Assembly (NCBI RefSeq): GCF_014199335.1
Contig: NZ_JACIJI010000001.1
Coordinates: 310,001-374,000 of the forward strand
DNA: 64,000 bases
Direction of reading: 5' to 3'
Source of the DNA: Stakelama sediminis
Lineage (GTDB): Bacteria > Pseudomonadota > Alphaproteobacteria > Sphingomonadales > Sphingomonadaceae
Part shown: positions 55,527 to 64,000 of the stretch, in pieces
Position numbering within the stretch: the stretch's first letter is position 1
Layout: each line of letters starts with the position of its first letter
The notes under the pieces: model-generated
What the model saw: only the letters and a program-made list of their open reading frames with translations
The model's database searches: none
Told to the model about the DNA's origin: nothing
Position numbers and translations under genes: made by a program

Positions 55527-55850
55527 GTGCGTAAGTTCATGGTCGCGCTTGGCGCGGCATCGCTTGCCGTTCCCGCCGGTATCGCCCTGCCGACCGGCAT
55601 GGCGCAGGCGCGCGAGCATCACGGCCATCATCGTCATTATAAATACAAACAGTGGCGCGGTCGTGACGGCCGGATGTATTGCCGCAAATCCGACGGTACC
55701 GTTGGTTTGGTCGTGGGCGGCGTAGCCGGTGCGCTGGTCGGCCGTTCCATCGATACGCATGGCGATCGCACTGCGGGAACCGTGATCGGCGCAGCAGCGG
55801 GTGCCCTTGCCGGACACGCCATCGAACGCAGCAGCAGTCACTGCCGGTGA
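55527..55850 (+). CDS. Glycine-zipper envelope protein
   Basis: A 107-aa exported protein with a signal sequence (about 1-27), a His-rich stretch (REHHGHHRHYKYK) and a glycine-zipper membrane segment (about 62-98, LVVGGVAGALVGRSI, then GTVIGAAAGALAGHAI). GTG at 55527 follows CGGAGA; ATG at 55539 would remove four residues. It shares the pattern GRDGRMYCRKSDGTVG with the next protein (GQDGRYYCKRDDGTTG), so the pair are tandem paralogues. These are common envelope proteins with roles in outer-membrane stability, but none is proven here. Confidence 0.78.
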   Translation: MRKFMVALGAASLAVPAGIALPTGMAQAREHHGHHRHYKYKQWRGRDGRMYCRKSDGTVGLVVGGVAGALVGRSIDTHGDRTAGTVIGAAAGALAGHAIERSSSHCR

Positions 55851-55907
55851 ACAAAGACGCGGCAGCGTCGTTGATCCGCGGATAAGGACAGGAACAGGAG
55901 ACACATA

Positions 55908-56276
55908 ATGAAAAAGATTATGATCGCGACATTGGGGGCAGCAGCGATGATGCCGCTGGGTGCCTGCTCGCAGTACGGTATGGGTGGTCCGGGCTACGCC
56001 AGTGACAACTATGCCCCCGCAGGGCGGCATCATCGTGGGCAATATGGAGAACGCTCGCTGGGACGCGGTGACCGCATATATCGCGGCCAGGACGGTCGAT
56101 ACTATTGTAAGCGCGATGACGGCACGACCGGTGCTATCGTCGGCGGTATCGGCGGCGGTGTGCTGGGCAACCTGATCGCACCGGGGGGTTCGAAGACGCT
56201 GGGTACGATCATCGGCGCGGCCGGTGGCGCACTGATCGGTCAACAGGTCGACAAGGGCGATATCAAGTGCAAGTGA
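55908..56276 (+). CDS. Glycine-zipper lipoprotein
   Basis: A 122-aa product with a lipobox (PLGAC, Cys20), a Gly/Tyr-rich linker and a C-terminal glycine-zipper (about 75-112, TGAIVGGIGGGVLGNLI, then GTIIGAAGGALIGQQV). It is preceded by AACAGGAGAC and followed by a strong terminator, so it probably ends a two-gene unit with its paralogue. Confidence 0.85.
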   Translation: MKKIMIATLGAAAMMPLGACSQYGMGGPGYASDNYAPAGRHHRGQYGERSLGRGDRIYRGQDGRYYCKRDDGTTGAIVGGIGGGVLGNLIAPGGSKTLGTIIGAAGGALIGQQVDKGDIKCK

Positions 56277-56303
56277 TGCAGTGATAATCGTCGACTGAAT
56301 CAA

Positions 56304-56340
56304 AAGGGCTCCGGCAGAAATGCCGGGGCCCTTGTCATTT
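56304..56340 (+). terminator. Intrinsic terminator after the glycine-zipper genes
   Basis: A 13-bp stem AAGGGCTCCGGCA / TGCCGGGGCCCTT with a GAAA tetraloop (one G-T pair), followed by a short T-rich stretch (GTCATTTT). Confidence 0.85.
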
Positions 56341-56393
56341 TCGCAATTGCGTAAGCGGCCGGTTAACCCTGATAGGCTATCAGCATCGTTGTG

Positions 56394-57572
56394 ATGCTGC
56401 GCGTATTGACCCTCTCGACCCTGTTTCCCGACGCATCGCGCCCTAATTTCGGCGTGTTCGTCGAACGGCAGACGCTTGGTCTTGCCGCCCATCCCGATGT
56501 CGCGTTGAAAGTGGTCGCGCCGATCGGCCTCCCGCCCTTCCCGCTTGATCGGCATCCACGCTACCGGACGCTCGCCGCTCAGCCCTATCATGAATATCGC
56601 AAGGGGCTGGAAATCTATCGCCCGCGTTTCCTGAATATTCCCGGCACACAGGGGCGTCGTCATGCGGCCATGCTGACCAGAGCGCTGGTCAGGCTGCTCG
56701 ACGGCATCCGCGAAGATTTCCCGTTCGACATCCTCGACACAGAGTTCTTTTTTCCCGACGGTCCGGCGGCAATTGCGCTGGGTAAACGATACGGCGTTCC
56801 GGTTTCGATCAAGGCACGCGGCGCAGATATCCATCACTGGGGCACCGCCGTTGCTACGCGCGATCAGGTTCTTGCGGCAGGGAAAGAAGCCGCAGGAACG
56901 CTCGCCGTATCCGCTGCCATGGCCGACGATATGGCGGCGCTGGGAATGCCGCGCGATCGCATTCGCGTGCATCACACCGGAATAGACCGCACCCGCTTCG
57001 GCACGATAACCCGGGCACAGGCGAAGGCCGGATTGAATATCCGCGGCTCGCTTATACTATCGGTCGGCGCGCTGATTCCGCGCAAGGGACACGATATCGT
57101 CATCGCTGCGATGGCGGACCTGCCCTCCGCCCACCTGTGGGTGGTGGGCGCAGGACCGGAGGAAACGCGGCTGCGAGCACAGGCAGAGCGCATCGGCGTG
57201 GCCCGACGGGTACGATTTACCGGGGCTATACCGCATGACGAGCTGCCGCCGATTTTCGCTGCTGCCGACGTGATGGCGCTGGCCTCTGCTTCCGAAGGCC
57301 TTGCGAATGTCTGGGTGGAAGCGCTGGCCAGCGGCACGCCGCTCGTCATTCCGGATGCCGGCGGTGCAAAGGAAGTGGTCTCCAGCATGGGTGCCGGCAG
57401 AATTGTGGAGCGTTCACCCCAGGCATTTGCAATGGCGATACGACAATTGCTGACCGCGCCACCGGCAACCGAATGGGTAAAGGCGATGGCCGATCGCTTC
57501 AGTTGGGATCGCAACCGGGACACGCTGTACGCGCATCTGAGCGCGCTCGTCGCCAATCAATCGAGCGGATAA
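56394..57572 (+). CDS. Glycosyltransferase family 4 protein
   Basis: A 392-aa retaining GT-B enzyme. The nucleotide-sugar half has SVGALIPRKGHDIVIAAMAD and VGAGPEETRLRAQAERIG, and the EX7E motif is EGLANVWVE in SASEGLANVWVEALASGTPL. N-terminal MLRVLTLSTLFPDASRPNFG is the acceptor-side start typical of the family. The start is taken as ATG 56394; GTG at 56391 is adjacent. No ribosome binding site is obvious. Its last 16 bases are shared, on the other strand, with the end of the Mth938-like gene. Confidence 0.9.
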   Translation: MLRVLTLSTLFPDASRPNFGVFVERQTLGLAAHPDVALKVVAPIGLPPFPLDRHPRYRTLAAQPYHEYRKGLEIYRPRFLNIPGTQGRRHAAMLTRALVRLLDGIREDFPFDILDTEFFFPDGPAAIALGKRYGVPVSIKARGADIHHWGTAVATRDQVLAAGKEAAGTLAVSAAMADDMAALGMPRDRIRVHHTGIDRTRFGTITRAQAKAGLNIRGSLILSVGALIPRKGHDIVIAAMADLPSAHLWVVGAGPEETRLRAQAERIGVARRVRFTGAIPHDELPPIFAAADVMALASASEGLANVWVEALASGTPLVIPDAGGAKEVVSSMGAGRIVERSPQAFAMAIRQLLTAPPATEWVKAMADRFSWDRNRDTLYAHLSALVANQSSG

Positions 57573-57930
57573 AGCGCTCCGGCAATCCAGCGCAGTTCCG
57601 ATCGCAGCACACCCCATGCCCGTGCAGCGGCGCGGCTGTCCATCGCCTCTATCCCGATCCCTTTGTCTTCCAGCGCGTGCACCAGTGCCGGTGCAGGCCG
57701 CACCAGTCGGTTGCCCGTACCCAGCAACAGAAACTCCGGCAGCGGATCGAGCGTCAGCAAGGGCGCAAGATCCGCTTCACGCAATTCCGCAAGCGGCGGC
57801 GGCGACCATGTATCGGCACGTTCCGGGGAAATCAGCAGCCCTTCATATACGCCTTCATCGACGCGGAAACCGCGACCGGTGATCCCGCTGATAACCGGCC
57901 CTTCGGACCGCTGTTCGCGGTCCATCCGCA

Positions 57931-57931
<1 letters not shown>
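57557..57931 (-). CDS. Mth938-like domain protein
   Basis: A 124-aa protein of the Mth938/NDUFAF3-like family (DUF498). It ends the yajC-secD-secF cluster, sharing one base with the secF stop, a position seen across alphaproteobacteria. The mitochondrial relative is a complex I assembly factor, while the bacterial role is unknown. The conserved core is EFLLLGTGNRLVRPAPALVH followed by GIGIEAMDSRAAARAW. The 16-bp overlap with the convergent GT4 gene lies in the tail. Confidence 0.85.
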
Positions 57932-58890
<959 letters not shown>

Positions 58891-58900
58891 AATCCGGTCC

Positions 58901-60493
58901 TCAAATCACGAGTTCGCGCGGACGCTTTTTCAGCCATTCCGCAACCATCAGTCGGGTGAAAGTGACGGCGGTGAACACCGACGTCACGATACCGATGGTC
59001 AACACCACCGCGAAGCCGCGAACCGGCCCCGAACCGAAAATGAACATGATAACCGCCGCAATCACGTTGGTGATGTTGGCGTCGAAAATGGCGCGGCTGG
59101 CTTCCTTATAGCCGACCTCGACCGACTGGATGATGCTGCGCCCGCGTCGCTGCTCCTCACGAATACGCTCGTTGATCAGCACGTTGGCGTCCACCGCCGC
59201 ACCGATCGTCAGCACAAAGCCCGCAATACCCGGCAGGGTCAGCGTTGCGTTGAACAGGGCCATGATGCCGATGATCATGACGATATTCGCAATCAGTGCG
59301 ACCGTCGCATAGACGCCGAAGCGGAAATAGGTGACCAGCATGAAGACGATCACCAGGAAGGTGGCGATCCCGGCCGCCAGCCCGCCTTTGCTGATCGAAT
59401 CGGCACCCAGTTCGGGGCTGATCGTGTTCTGGTCGACGACCTTCAGCGCGATGGGCAGCTTGCCCGACCGCAAGGCGATTGCCAGTTCATTGGCCGAATC
59501 GACGGTGAAACCGCCTTCGATCATCGCACTGCCGCCCAGAATCTGCTGATTGATAACGGGTGCGGAAATCACGACGTTATCGACGATGATCGCAAAGCGC
59601 TTGCCGACATTTTGCTGCGTCGTGCGGGCAAAACGGCGGCCACCGGTCGCGTCGAACTTCATCGTCACGATCGGCTGGTTGGTCTGCTGGCTGAATTCCT
59701 GCCGGGCATCGGTCAGCATGTCGCCGCTGATGATCGTCGGACGCTTCAGCGCGATCTTCGTCCCCGCCGATGGATAGGGCAGAATCACGTCGCCGATCGG
59801 CGCATCGCCCTTCGCCACCTGTTGCGGGTCGGCATTTTCATCGACCATCTTGAATTCAAGTTTGGCCGTTTTGCCGAGCAGTGCCTTTAGCTGCGCCGGG
59901 TTCTGAAGTCCCGGCACCTGCACGACAATGCGGTTATCGCCCTGACGCACAATCGTCGGTTCCAGCGTACCGAGTGCGTTGATGCGGCGATCCACCACCT
60001 CTCGCGCGTCGTTCATCGCACGGTTCAGCGCCTCGGCATCGCCTGCCTTGGTCGGCGTGATAACGAAGCGGTTCGAGTCGACAACGTCGATATTCCATTC
60101 GCGCTGGCCGGTCAGTCCGGCCCCGCTGCCTGTGCTTTTCAGCAGGCGTTCACGCGCGGCATCGACCTGCGACGCGTCGCGCACCATGAAGCTGACCTGC
60201 CCGTTGCGAGTCGAAATGTCCCCGATGGCGATCGACGGCCCCTGCCGCATGTCGTTGAGGACCGTGTCACGCATATGGTCGAGCCGGTCATGCTCGAATC
60301 CCTGCGTATCGCCTTCCAGCAGGATATAACTGCCGCCGGCAAGGTCGAGACCCAGATTGATCGCGGGCTTCGGCACCCAGCTCGGCCAGGATTCGCGCGC
60401 GGTCTTGGGGAAGAAACTGGGCACGGCAAACAGCATCGCGACGATAATCGTCACGATGACGGTCCAGACCTTCCAGCGGGGGAAATCGAGCAT
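58901..60493 (-). CDS. secD: Protein translocase subunit SecD
   Basis: 530 aa, with LGLDLAGGSYILLEGD (D1 signature), periplasmic P1 regions such as VVDRRINALGTLEPTIVRQG, and the RND-type membrane core with AAVDANVLINERIREEQRRG. It starts one base inside the yajC stop (TGATG), so the two are translated together. Length and order (yajC-secD-secF) are standard. Confidence 0.96.
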   Translation of the reverse strand: MLDFPRWKVWTVIVTIIVAMLFAVPSFFPKTARESWPSWVPKPAINLGLDLAGGSYILLEGDTQGFEHDRLDHMRDTVLNDMRQGPSIAIGDISTRNGQVSFMVRDASQVDAARERLLKSTGSGAGLTGQREWNIDVVDSNRFVITPTKAGDAEALNRAMNDAREVVDRRINALGTLEPTIVRQGDNRIVVQVPGLQNPAQLKALLGKTAKLEFKMVDENADPQQVAKGDAPIGDVILPYPSAGTKIALKRPTIISGDMLTDARQEFSQQTNQPIVTMKFDATGGRRFARTTQQNVGKRFAIIVDNVVISAPVINQQILGGSAMIEGGFTVDSANELAIALRSGKLPIALKVVDQNTISPELGADSISKGGLAAGIATFLVIVFMLVTYFRFGVYATVALIANIVMIIGIMALFNATLTLPGIAGFVLTIGAAVDANVLINERIREEQRRGRSIIQSVEVGYKEASRAIFDANITNVIAAVIMFIFGSGPVRGFAVVLTIGIVTSVFTAVTFTRLMVAEWLKKRPRELVI

Positions 60494-60837
60494 CAGTCGT
60501 TCGCCGGCTTCGCGGTGCCGGGTGTGATCACCTCAGAGAGCGTCGATTTCACGGCGCGGACCTTCATGCCCTGCGCCAGTTCGATCTCTGCATACTGATC
60601 ATCGACCTTGGTCACCTTGCCGACAAGCCCGCCGCCGGTCACGACCTGATCGCCGCGCTTGACGGCATTCACCGCCTTTTGATGATCGCGCATCCGTTTT
60701 TGCTGCGGCCGGATCATCAGGAACCAGAAGGCCAGAAAGATGAGAATCAGCGGCGCGAAGGACAGGATGGCACCGGCGGTGCTGCCTTGGGCACCTGCGG
60801 CTCCGGCGGTCGAGGCAAAGGCTGGGGTTATGAACAT
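60493..60837 (-). CDS. yajC: Preprotein translocase auxiliary protein YajC
   Basis: 114 aa with one membrane helix (about 25-46, SFAPLILIFLAFWFLMIRPQ) and the RPQQKRMRDHQKAVNAVKRGDQ cytoplasmic part (basic, conserved), followed by a small beta domain. It associates with SecDF. It heads the operon; the preceding tRNA lies on the other strand. Confidence 0.95.
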   Translation of the reverse strand: MFITPAFASTAGAAGAQGSTAGAILSFAPLILIFLAFWFLMIRPQQKRMRDHQKAVNAVKRGDQVVTGGGLVGKVTKVDDQYAEIELAQGMKVRAVKSTLSEVITPGTAKPAND

Positions 60838-60994
60838 AGTGTCCTGAAAAAGCTGTGGGACGAGTGTATCAAAACACTCGCTGTCAAGCCGCGCGCGCTA
60901 TCACGCGGCGGCGGCGCGTGCAACTCCCCCGGCATGATGTGCCAACACCCCCTTGCATCGCGAACGCGTTCGGCATAGATGCCCCCACCTCGGT

Positions 60995-61071
60995 CGGGAC
61001 GTAGCGCAGCCTGGTAGCGCATCACACTGGGGGTGTGGGGGTCGCTGGTTCGAATCCAGTCGTCCCGACCA
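60995..61071 (+). tRNA. tRNA-Pro (GGG)
   Basis: A 77-base cloverleaf with encoded CCA. The acceptor stem is CGGGACG / CGTCCCG, the anticodon arm is TCACA-CTGGGGG-TGTGG with GGG at positions 34-36, and the T arm is CTGGTTCGAATCCAG. It reads the proline codons CCC and CCU, and is not part of an rRNA operon. Confidence 0.95.
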
Positions 61072-61112
61072 ACTAATTTCCACCCCCTCAACAGCTTAAC
61101 CGTAACGCGCCA

Positions 61113-61595
61113 CTATCGCCCGCCGGGTGAAGCGAGTTCGCGCAACGCATCGCCCGTGACGCGCTGGATTCGCCATTCGTCCATGCCGGTCGCGCCCATC
61201 TTGCGATAAAAATCGATCGCGGGCTGGTTCCAGTCGAGCACCGACCATTCGAAGCGGCCGCAATCGCGTTCCAACGCCACGCCCGCCAGATGCCGCAGCA
61301 CGGCCGTCCCCACCCCTGCCCCGCGCGCGTCCGGCGTCACGTACAGATCTTCGAGATACAGCCCCTTCTTTCCCGTCCAGGTCGAGAAATTATGGAAGAA
61401 CAGCGCGAAACCCACTGCTTTCCCATCGAGTTCGGCGATTAACGCTTCGGCGGAATGCTCCGTGAACAAAGCGTGTGCGATCATCGCCTCATCTGCCTCG
61501 ACGGCATCGGGTTCGCGCTCAAAGGCGGCGAGTTCGCGCACGAAATACAGAATCTGCGGCACATCGGCGCGCTCGGCGGGTCGGATATCGATCAT
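61113..61595 (-). CDS. GNAT-family N-acetyltransferase
   Basis: A 160-aa acetyltransferase of the diamine/spermidine-acetyltransferase-like branch. DVPQILYFVRELAAFEREPD is typical of this group's N-terminus; the acetyl-CoA loop is DARGAGVGTAVLRHLAGVAL and FEWSVLDWNQPAIDFYRKMG is the C-terminal mark. The Met at 61595 fits the family length; 42 further codons are open. It overlaps the upstream transporter gene by 4 bp. Confidence 0.88.
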   Translation of the reverse strand: MIDIRPAERADVPQILYFVRELAAFEREPDAVEADEAMIAHALFTEHSAEALIAELDGKAVGFALFFHNFSTWTGKKGLYLEDLYVTPDARGAGVGTAVLRHLAGVALERDCGRFEWSVLDWNQPAIDFYRKMGATGMDEWRIQRVTGDALRELASPGGR

Positions 61596-62479
61596 GGGTT
61601 CTGGATTTCCGCTTCGGCAAAGGGTTGGGGTTTGCGCCGCGCGGCATAAAGGCAACCGGCGACAATGCAAAGCGCCCCCGCCAGCGTCCAGGGCGATACA
61701 TGCTCGCCGAAAAACAGCCATCCGAACAGAGAGGCCCAGACGAACGAGCTATATTCGGTCGGGGCCAGATAGCTCGCTTCGCCATGGCGATAGGCCCAGG
61801 CGAGCAGCATCAGCGATCCCGTGGCCAGCACCGCCGCAATGCCGATGGCGGGCCATTGCCCGCTCGGCGGCACTACGGCGAGCCAAGGCGATGCGCTCAA
61901 CAGCCCGATCAGCACGAACCCGTTCTGCCAAAAGGCGATTTCCCGCGGATCGGCGCGCAACGCCTGCTGGCGCGCGAGAATCAGGTTATAGGAATAGCAT
62001 AGCGCCGAACCGAGGATCGCCAACGCGCCCCACATCGCCGCATCGCCCAGATCGCTGCGGCTCTGCCCGAACAGAATAATGCCGATTCCCGCCAGCGCTG
62101 CCAGCGAACCGACGATGCTCGCCCGCCCCACCCGTTCACCGAGCAGGATTGCCGCAAGAAAGATGGCGATCAGCGGCGCGATATAGCTGAGCGAAATCGC
62201 CTGCGCCATCGGCACCCGCGCCAGCCCCCAGAAGAACAGCATTCCCATCGCCAGCGACACTGCCCCGCGCAGCGCGTGCAGGCCGATCACCCCCGGCGGT
62301 GGCATGGCGGGGCCGCGCGCGAAATGGATCAACGCGGCCAGCGGCACGATCACAAACCCGCGCCAAAGCATCGCGTTATAAACGCCGGTCGCAAGCACCA
62401 GCCCCTTCATCGCCGCGTCCATCATCGAAAAGGTCGCGATACCGATGACGGCGATCAGGAACGCCCGCGCCGGCGTCAT
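61592..62479 (-). CDS. DMT/EamA-family transporter
   Basis: A 295-aa inner-membrane protein with ten predicted helices in two EamA repeats (LIAVIGIATFSMMDAAMKGL in the first, WGALAILGSALCYSYNLILA in the second). EamA transporters carry metabolites out of or into the cell; the substrate cannot be inferred. Start at 62479 follows AAGGGGCAGTA. It overlaps the GNAT gene by 4 bp and is divergent from the DUF1345 gene. Confidence 0.9.
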   Translation of the reverse strand: MTPARAFLIAVIGIATFSMMDAAMKGLVLATGVYNAMLWRGFVIVPLAALIHFARGPAMPPPGVIGLHALRGAVSLAMGMLFFWGLARVPMAQAISLSYIAPLIAIFLAAILLGERVGRASIVGSLAALAGIGIILFGQSRSDLGDAAMWGALAILGSALCYSYNLILARQQALRADPREIAFWQNGFVLIGLLSASPWLAVVPPSGQWPAIGIAAVLATGSLMLLAWAYRHGEASYLAPTEYSSFVWASLFGWLFFGEHVSPWTLAGALCIVAGCLYAARRKPQPFAEAEIQNP

Positions 62480-62519
62480 TACTGCCCCTTGCCCCATCGG
62501 TTTCGCGCTATCCTCCCGC

Positions 62520-63194
62520 ATGACAGCGCCATATAAGACTGGCGTGCACAGACAACGAAAATCCCTTGGCAACTGGCTCGCGCCTCCGCGGTTCGTGCTG
62601 TTCTGTGTGCTGGCAGTCGTCGCCATCCCTCTCGCCATCAGTCGCAGTAGCTGGTCGACCGGCACCATGATCGGATTCGACATCGCGGTATTCGCGTTTC
62701 TGGTCAGCTATGCGCCGCTGGTCCATAAGGCAGACAGCGTCGATATGCGCGACCTTGCCCGCCGCAACGACGCCAACCGCGCGATCCTGCTCGGTATCAC
62801 CAGCGTCTCGGTACTTGCCGTGCTGGCCTCGGTCACCACCGAACTGAGCGGCAAAGGCAGGCCCGACGTGGCAATACTGGTTCTGGTACTGGCGACCCTG
62901 ATCCTCGCCTGGATTTTCGGCAATTTCGTCTATGCGCTGCACTATGCGCATCTCTTTTATGTTCAGACGGACAAGAACGGCGATTCAGGCGGGCTGGATT
63001 TTCCCGACACGCCGGAGCCGCGTTATTGGGACTTTATCTATTTCGCCTTCACGCTGGGCATGACATTCCAGACGTCCGACACCGGCATATGCACGACGCG
63101 ACTGCGCCGCATCGTCACGCTTCATTCGATGGCAGCATTCGTATTCAATCTCGGTGTGATCGCCTTCACGATCAACGTGCTGGGCGGGAGCTAG
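62520..63194 (+). CDS. DUF1345 membrane protein
   Basis: A 224-aa membrane protein with about five hydrophobic segments. The DUF1345 pattern is seen in ALHYAHLFYVQTD, the GLDFPDTPEPRYWDFIYFAF segment, and TLGMTFQTSDTGICTTRLRR, which is the most conserved stretch of the family. Function unknown. The start at 62520 is the Met ahead of the first helix; the preceding open frame overlaps the transporter gene on the other strand. It ends 7 bp from the convergent ispG gene. Confidence 0.87.
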   Translation: MTAPYKTGVHRQRKSLGNWLAPPRFVLFCVLAVVAIPLAISRSSWSTGTMIGFDIAVFAFLVSYAPLVHKADSVDMRDLARRNDANRAILLGITSVSVLAVLASVTTELSGKGRPDVAILVLVLATLILAWIFGNFVYALHYAHLFYVQTDKNGDSGGLDFPDTPEPRYWDFIYFAFTLGMTFQTSDTGICTTRLRRIVTLHSMAAFVFNLGVIAFTINVLGGS

Positions 63195-63201
63195 GCAGCG
63201 A

Positions 63202-64000
63202 CTACTCCGCCGCTTCCATCGCGGTTGCCTCACCCGCGTCGATCTCGGCGGCCTTGGCCTCGACCAGCTTGACGATATGGTCGATCATGTCGGCATCCTG
63301 CACATGATGGTCGGTGACGCCCGACAGATAGACCATGTGCTTGCCCGCACCGCCGCCCGTGATGCCGATATCGGTTTCGCGTGCCTCGCCGGGGCCGTTG
63401 ACGACGCAGCCCAGCACCGACAGCGACATGGGCGTGCGAATGTGCTGAAGGCGTTCCTCCAGCTTCTGCACGGTACGGATGACGTCAAAGCCCTGCCGCG
63501 CGCAACTGGGACAGCTCACCACGCGCACGCCGCGATTGCGGATGCCCAGCGCCTTCAGAATCTCGAAGCCGACGCGTACCTCATCCTCCGGCTCGGCCGA
63601 CAGCGAGACGCGGATCGTGTCGCCGATCCCGAACCATAGCAGAGAGCCGATGCCGATTGCCGACTTTACGGTGCCCGCGACGAAGCCGCCCGCTTCGGTA
63701 ATGCCCAGATGCAGGGGACAATCGACCATCTCTGCAAGCTGCTGATAGGCGGCGACGGCGAGGAACTGGTCTGACGCCTTCACCGCCACCTTGAATTCGT
63801 GGAAATCATGGTCCTGCAGGATCCTGATATGATCCATCGCGGATTCGACCAGCGCATCCGGGCACGGCTCGCCATATTTTTCGAGCAGGTCTTTTTCCAG
63901 ACTGCCCGCATTCACGCCGATACGGATCGAACAGCCATTCGCCTTTGCCGCGTTGATGACTTCCTGCACCCGCTGTTCGGAGCCGATATTGCCGGGATTG
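63202..64000 (-). CDS. ispG: 4-hydroxy-3-methylbut-2-enyl diphosphate synthase (partial)
   Basis: The C-terminal 266 or so residues; the gene continues past the window end and the frame is still open at 64000. IspG is a [4Fe-4S] enzyme of the MEP isoprenoid pathway. The cluster cysteines are in [12 protein letters not shown] and [18 protein letters not shown], and the TIM-barrel part has [20 protein letters not shown] and [12 protein letters not shown]. Convergent with the DUF1345 gene. Confidence 0.95.
   Translation of the reverse strand, partial: NPGNIGSEQRVQEVINAAKANGCSIRIGVNAGSLEKDLLEKYGEPCPDALVESAMDHIRILQDHDFHEFKVAVKASDQFLAVAAYQQLAEMVDCPLHLGITEAGGFVAGTVKSAIGIGSLLWFGIGDTIRVSLSAEPEDEVRVGFEILKALGIRNRGVRVVSCPSCARQGFDVIRTVQKLEERLQHIRTPMSLSVLGCVVNGPGEARETDIGITGGGAGKHMVYLSGVTDHHVQDADMIDHIVKLVEAKAAEIDAGEATAMEAAE

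Noticed and set aside
60828..61091. An 87-codon minus-strand frame over the tRNA
   Set aside because: Antisense to tRNA-Pro; typical false gene call at tRNA loci.

Overview
The window is a high-GC chromosomal segment of an alphaproteobacterium, most likely order Sphingomonadales (Sphingomonas or a close relative). This is inferred from a PhoK-type secreted alkaline phosphatase, a DUF1476 (ATPase zeta) - BolA - Grx4 cluster, a yajC-secD-secF-Mth938 cluster, an Asp/Glu leucyltransferase, dense overlapping reading frames and many outer-envelope genes. No phage, plasmid, CRISPR or complete insertion sequence is present. It reads as core genome with a few small accessory elements.

Layout. 0-6.6 kb: the 3' end of rplA with its terminator, a membrane diguanylate cyclase, a PhoK-like phosphatase, then a DsbD-type disulfide reductase with a redoxin partner. 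6.7-9.9 kb: the ATP-grasp / alpha-E / transglutaminase-like operon; its transglutaminase homologue has Pro where the catalytic Cys should be. 10-15.6 kb: bpt, threonine ammonia-lyase, an amidohydrolase with a membrane-protein partner, and a trypsin-like protease. 15.7-17.1 kb: rplJ-rplL with a long leader, on the strand opposite rplA and not followed by rpoB. 17.2-25.2 kb: L,D-transpeptidase, MscS channel, beta-helix protein, GH15-SDR pair, NADP-malic enzyme. 25.3-30.2 kb: fructosamine-kinase-like and LMW-PTP genes, then wecB-wecC (UDP-ManNAcA synthesis) and a PPP-type phosphatase. 30.2-36.4 kb: PDZ-M48 peptidase, a small membrane protein, a GT39 gene preceded by a 21-bp perfect inverted repeat, the zeta-bolA-grxD operon and a membrane serine hydrolase. 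36.4-39.7 kb: leuC - small secreted peptide - leuD - quinone oxidoreductase. 39.8-41.7 kb: divergent LysR / aldo-keto reductase. 41.7-43.7 kb: a MITE-like element inserted at the stop codon of a SulP transporter gene, then a palindromic intergenic repeat. 43.7-46.8 kb: a CoA-transferase operon (scoA, scoB) interrupted by an e(P4)-type phosphatase. 47-52.6 kb: a 1010-aa YncE/phosphoesterase fusion and a 797-aa secreted protein I do not recognise. 52.8-57.6 kb: succinate-semialdehyde-type dehydrogenase, a 0.7-kb gene-free stretch ending in three abutting DnaA-box-like 9-mers, a cupin, paired glycine-zipper proteins and a GT4 glycosyltransferase. 57.6-64 kb: Mth938-like protein, secF, secD, yajC, tRNA-Pro(GGG), GNAT, EamA transporter, DUF1345 protein and a partial ispG.

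Themes. Much of the segment serves the envelope: Sec-assisted export (YajC/SecDF), periplasmic thiol chemistry, peptidoglycan cross-linking, polysaccharide precursors and glycosyltransferases, several secreted or lipid-anchored phosphatases, and mechanosensing. The points most worth a second look are the Cys-less transglutaminase operon, the hairpin that buries the GT39 ribosome binding site together with a related motif 2.6 kb away, the MITE at the SulP stop codon, the split ribosomal protein cluster, the DnaA-like triplet and the peptide gene inside the leu operon. All functional calls come from motif recognition by eye; no database search was run.
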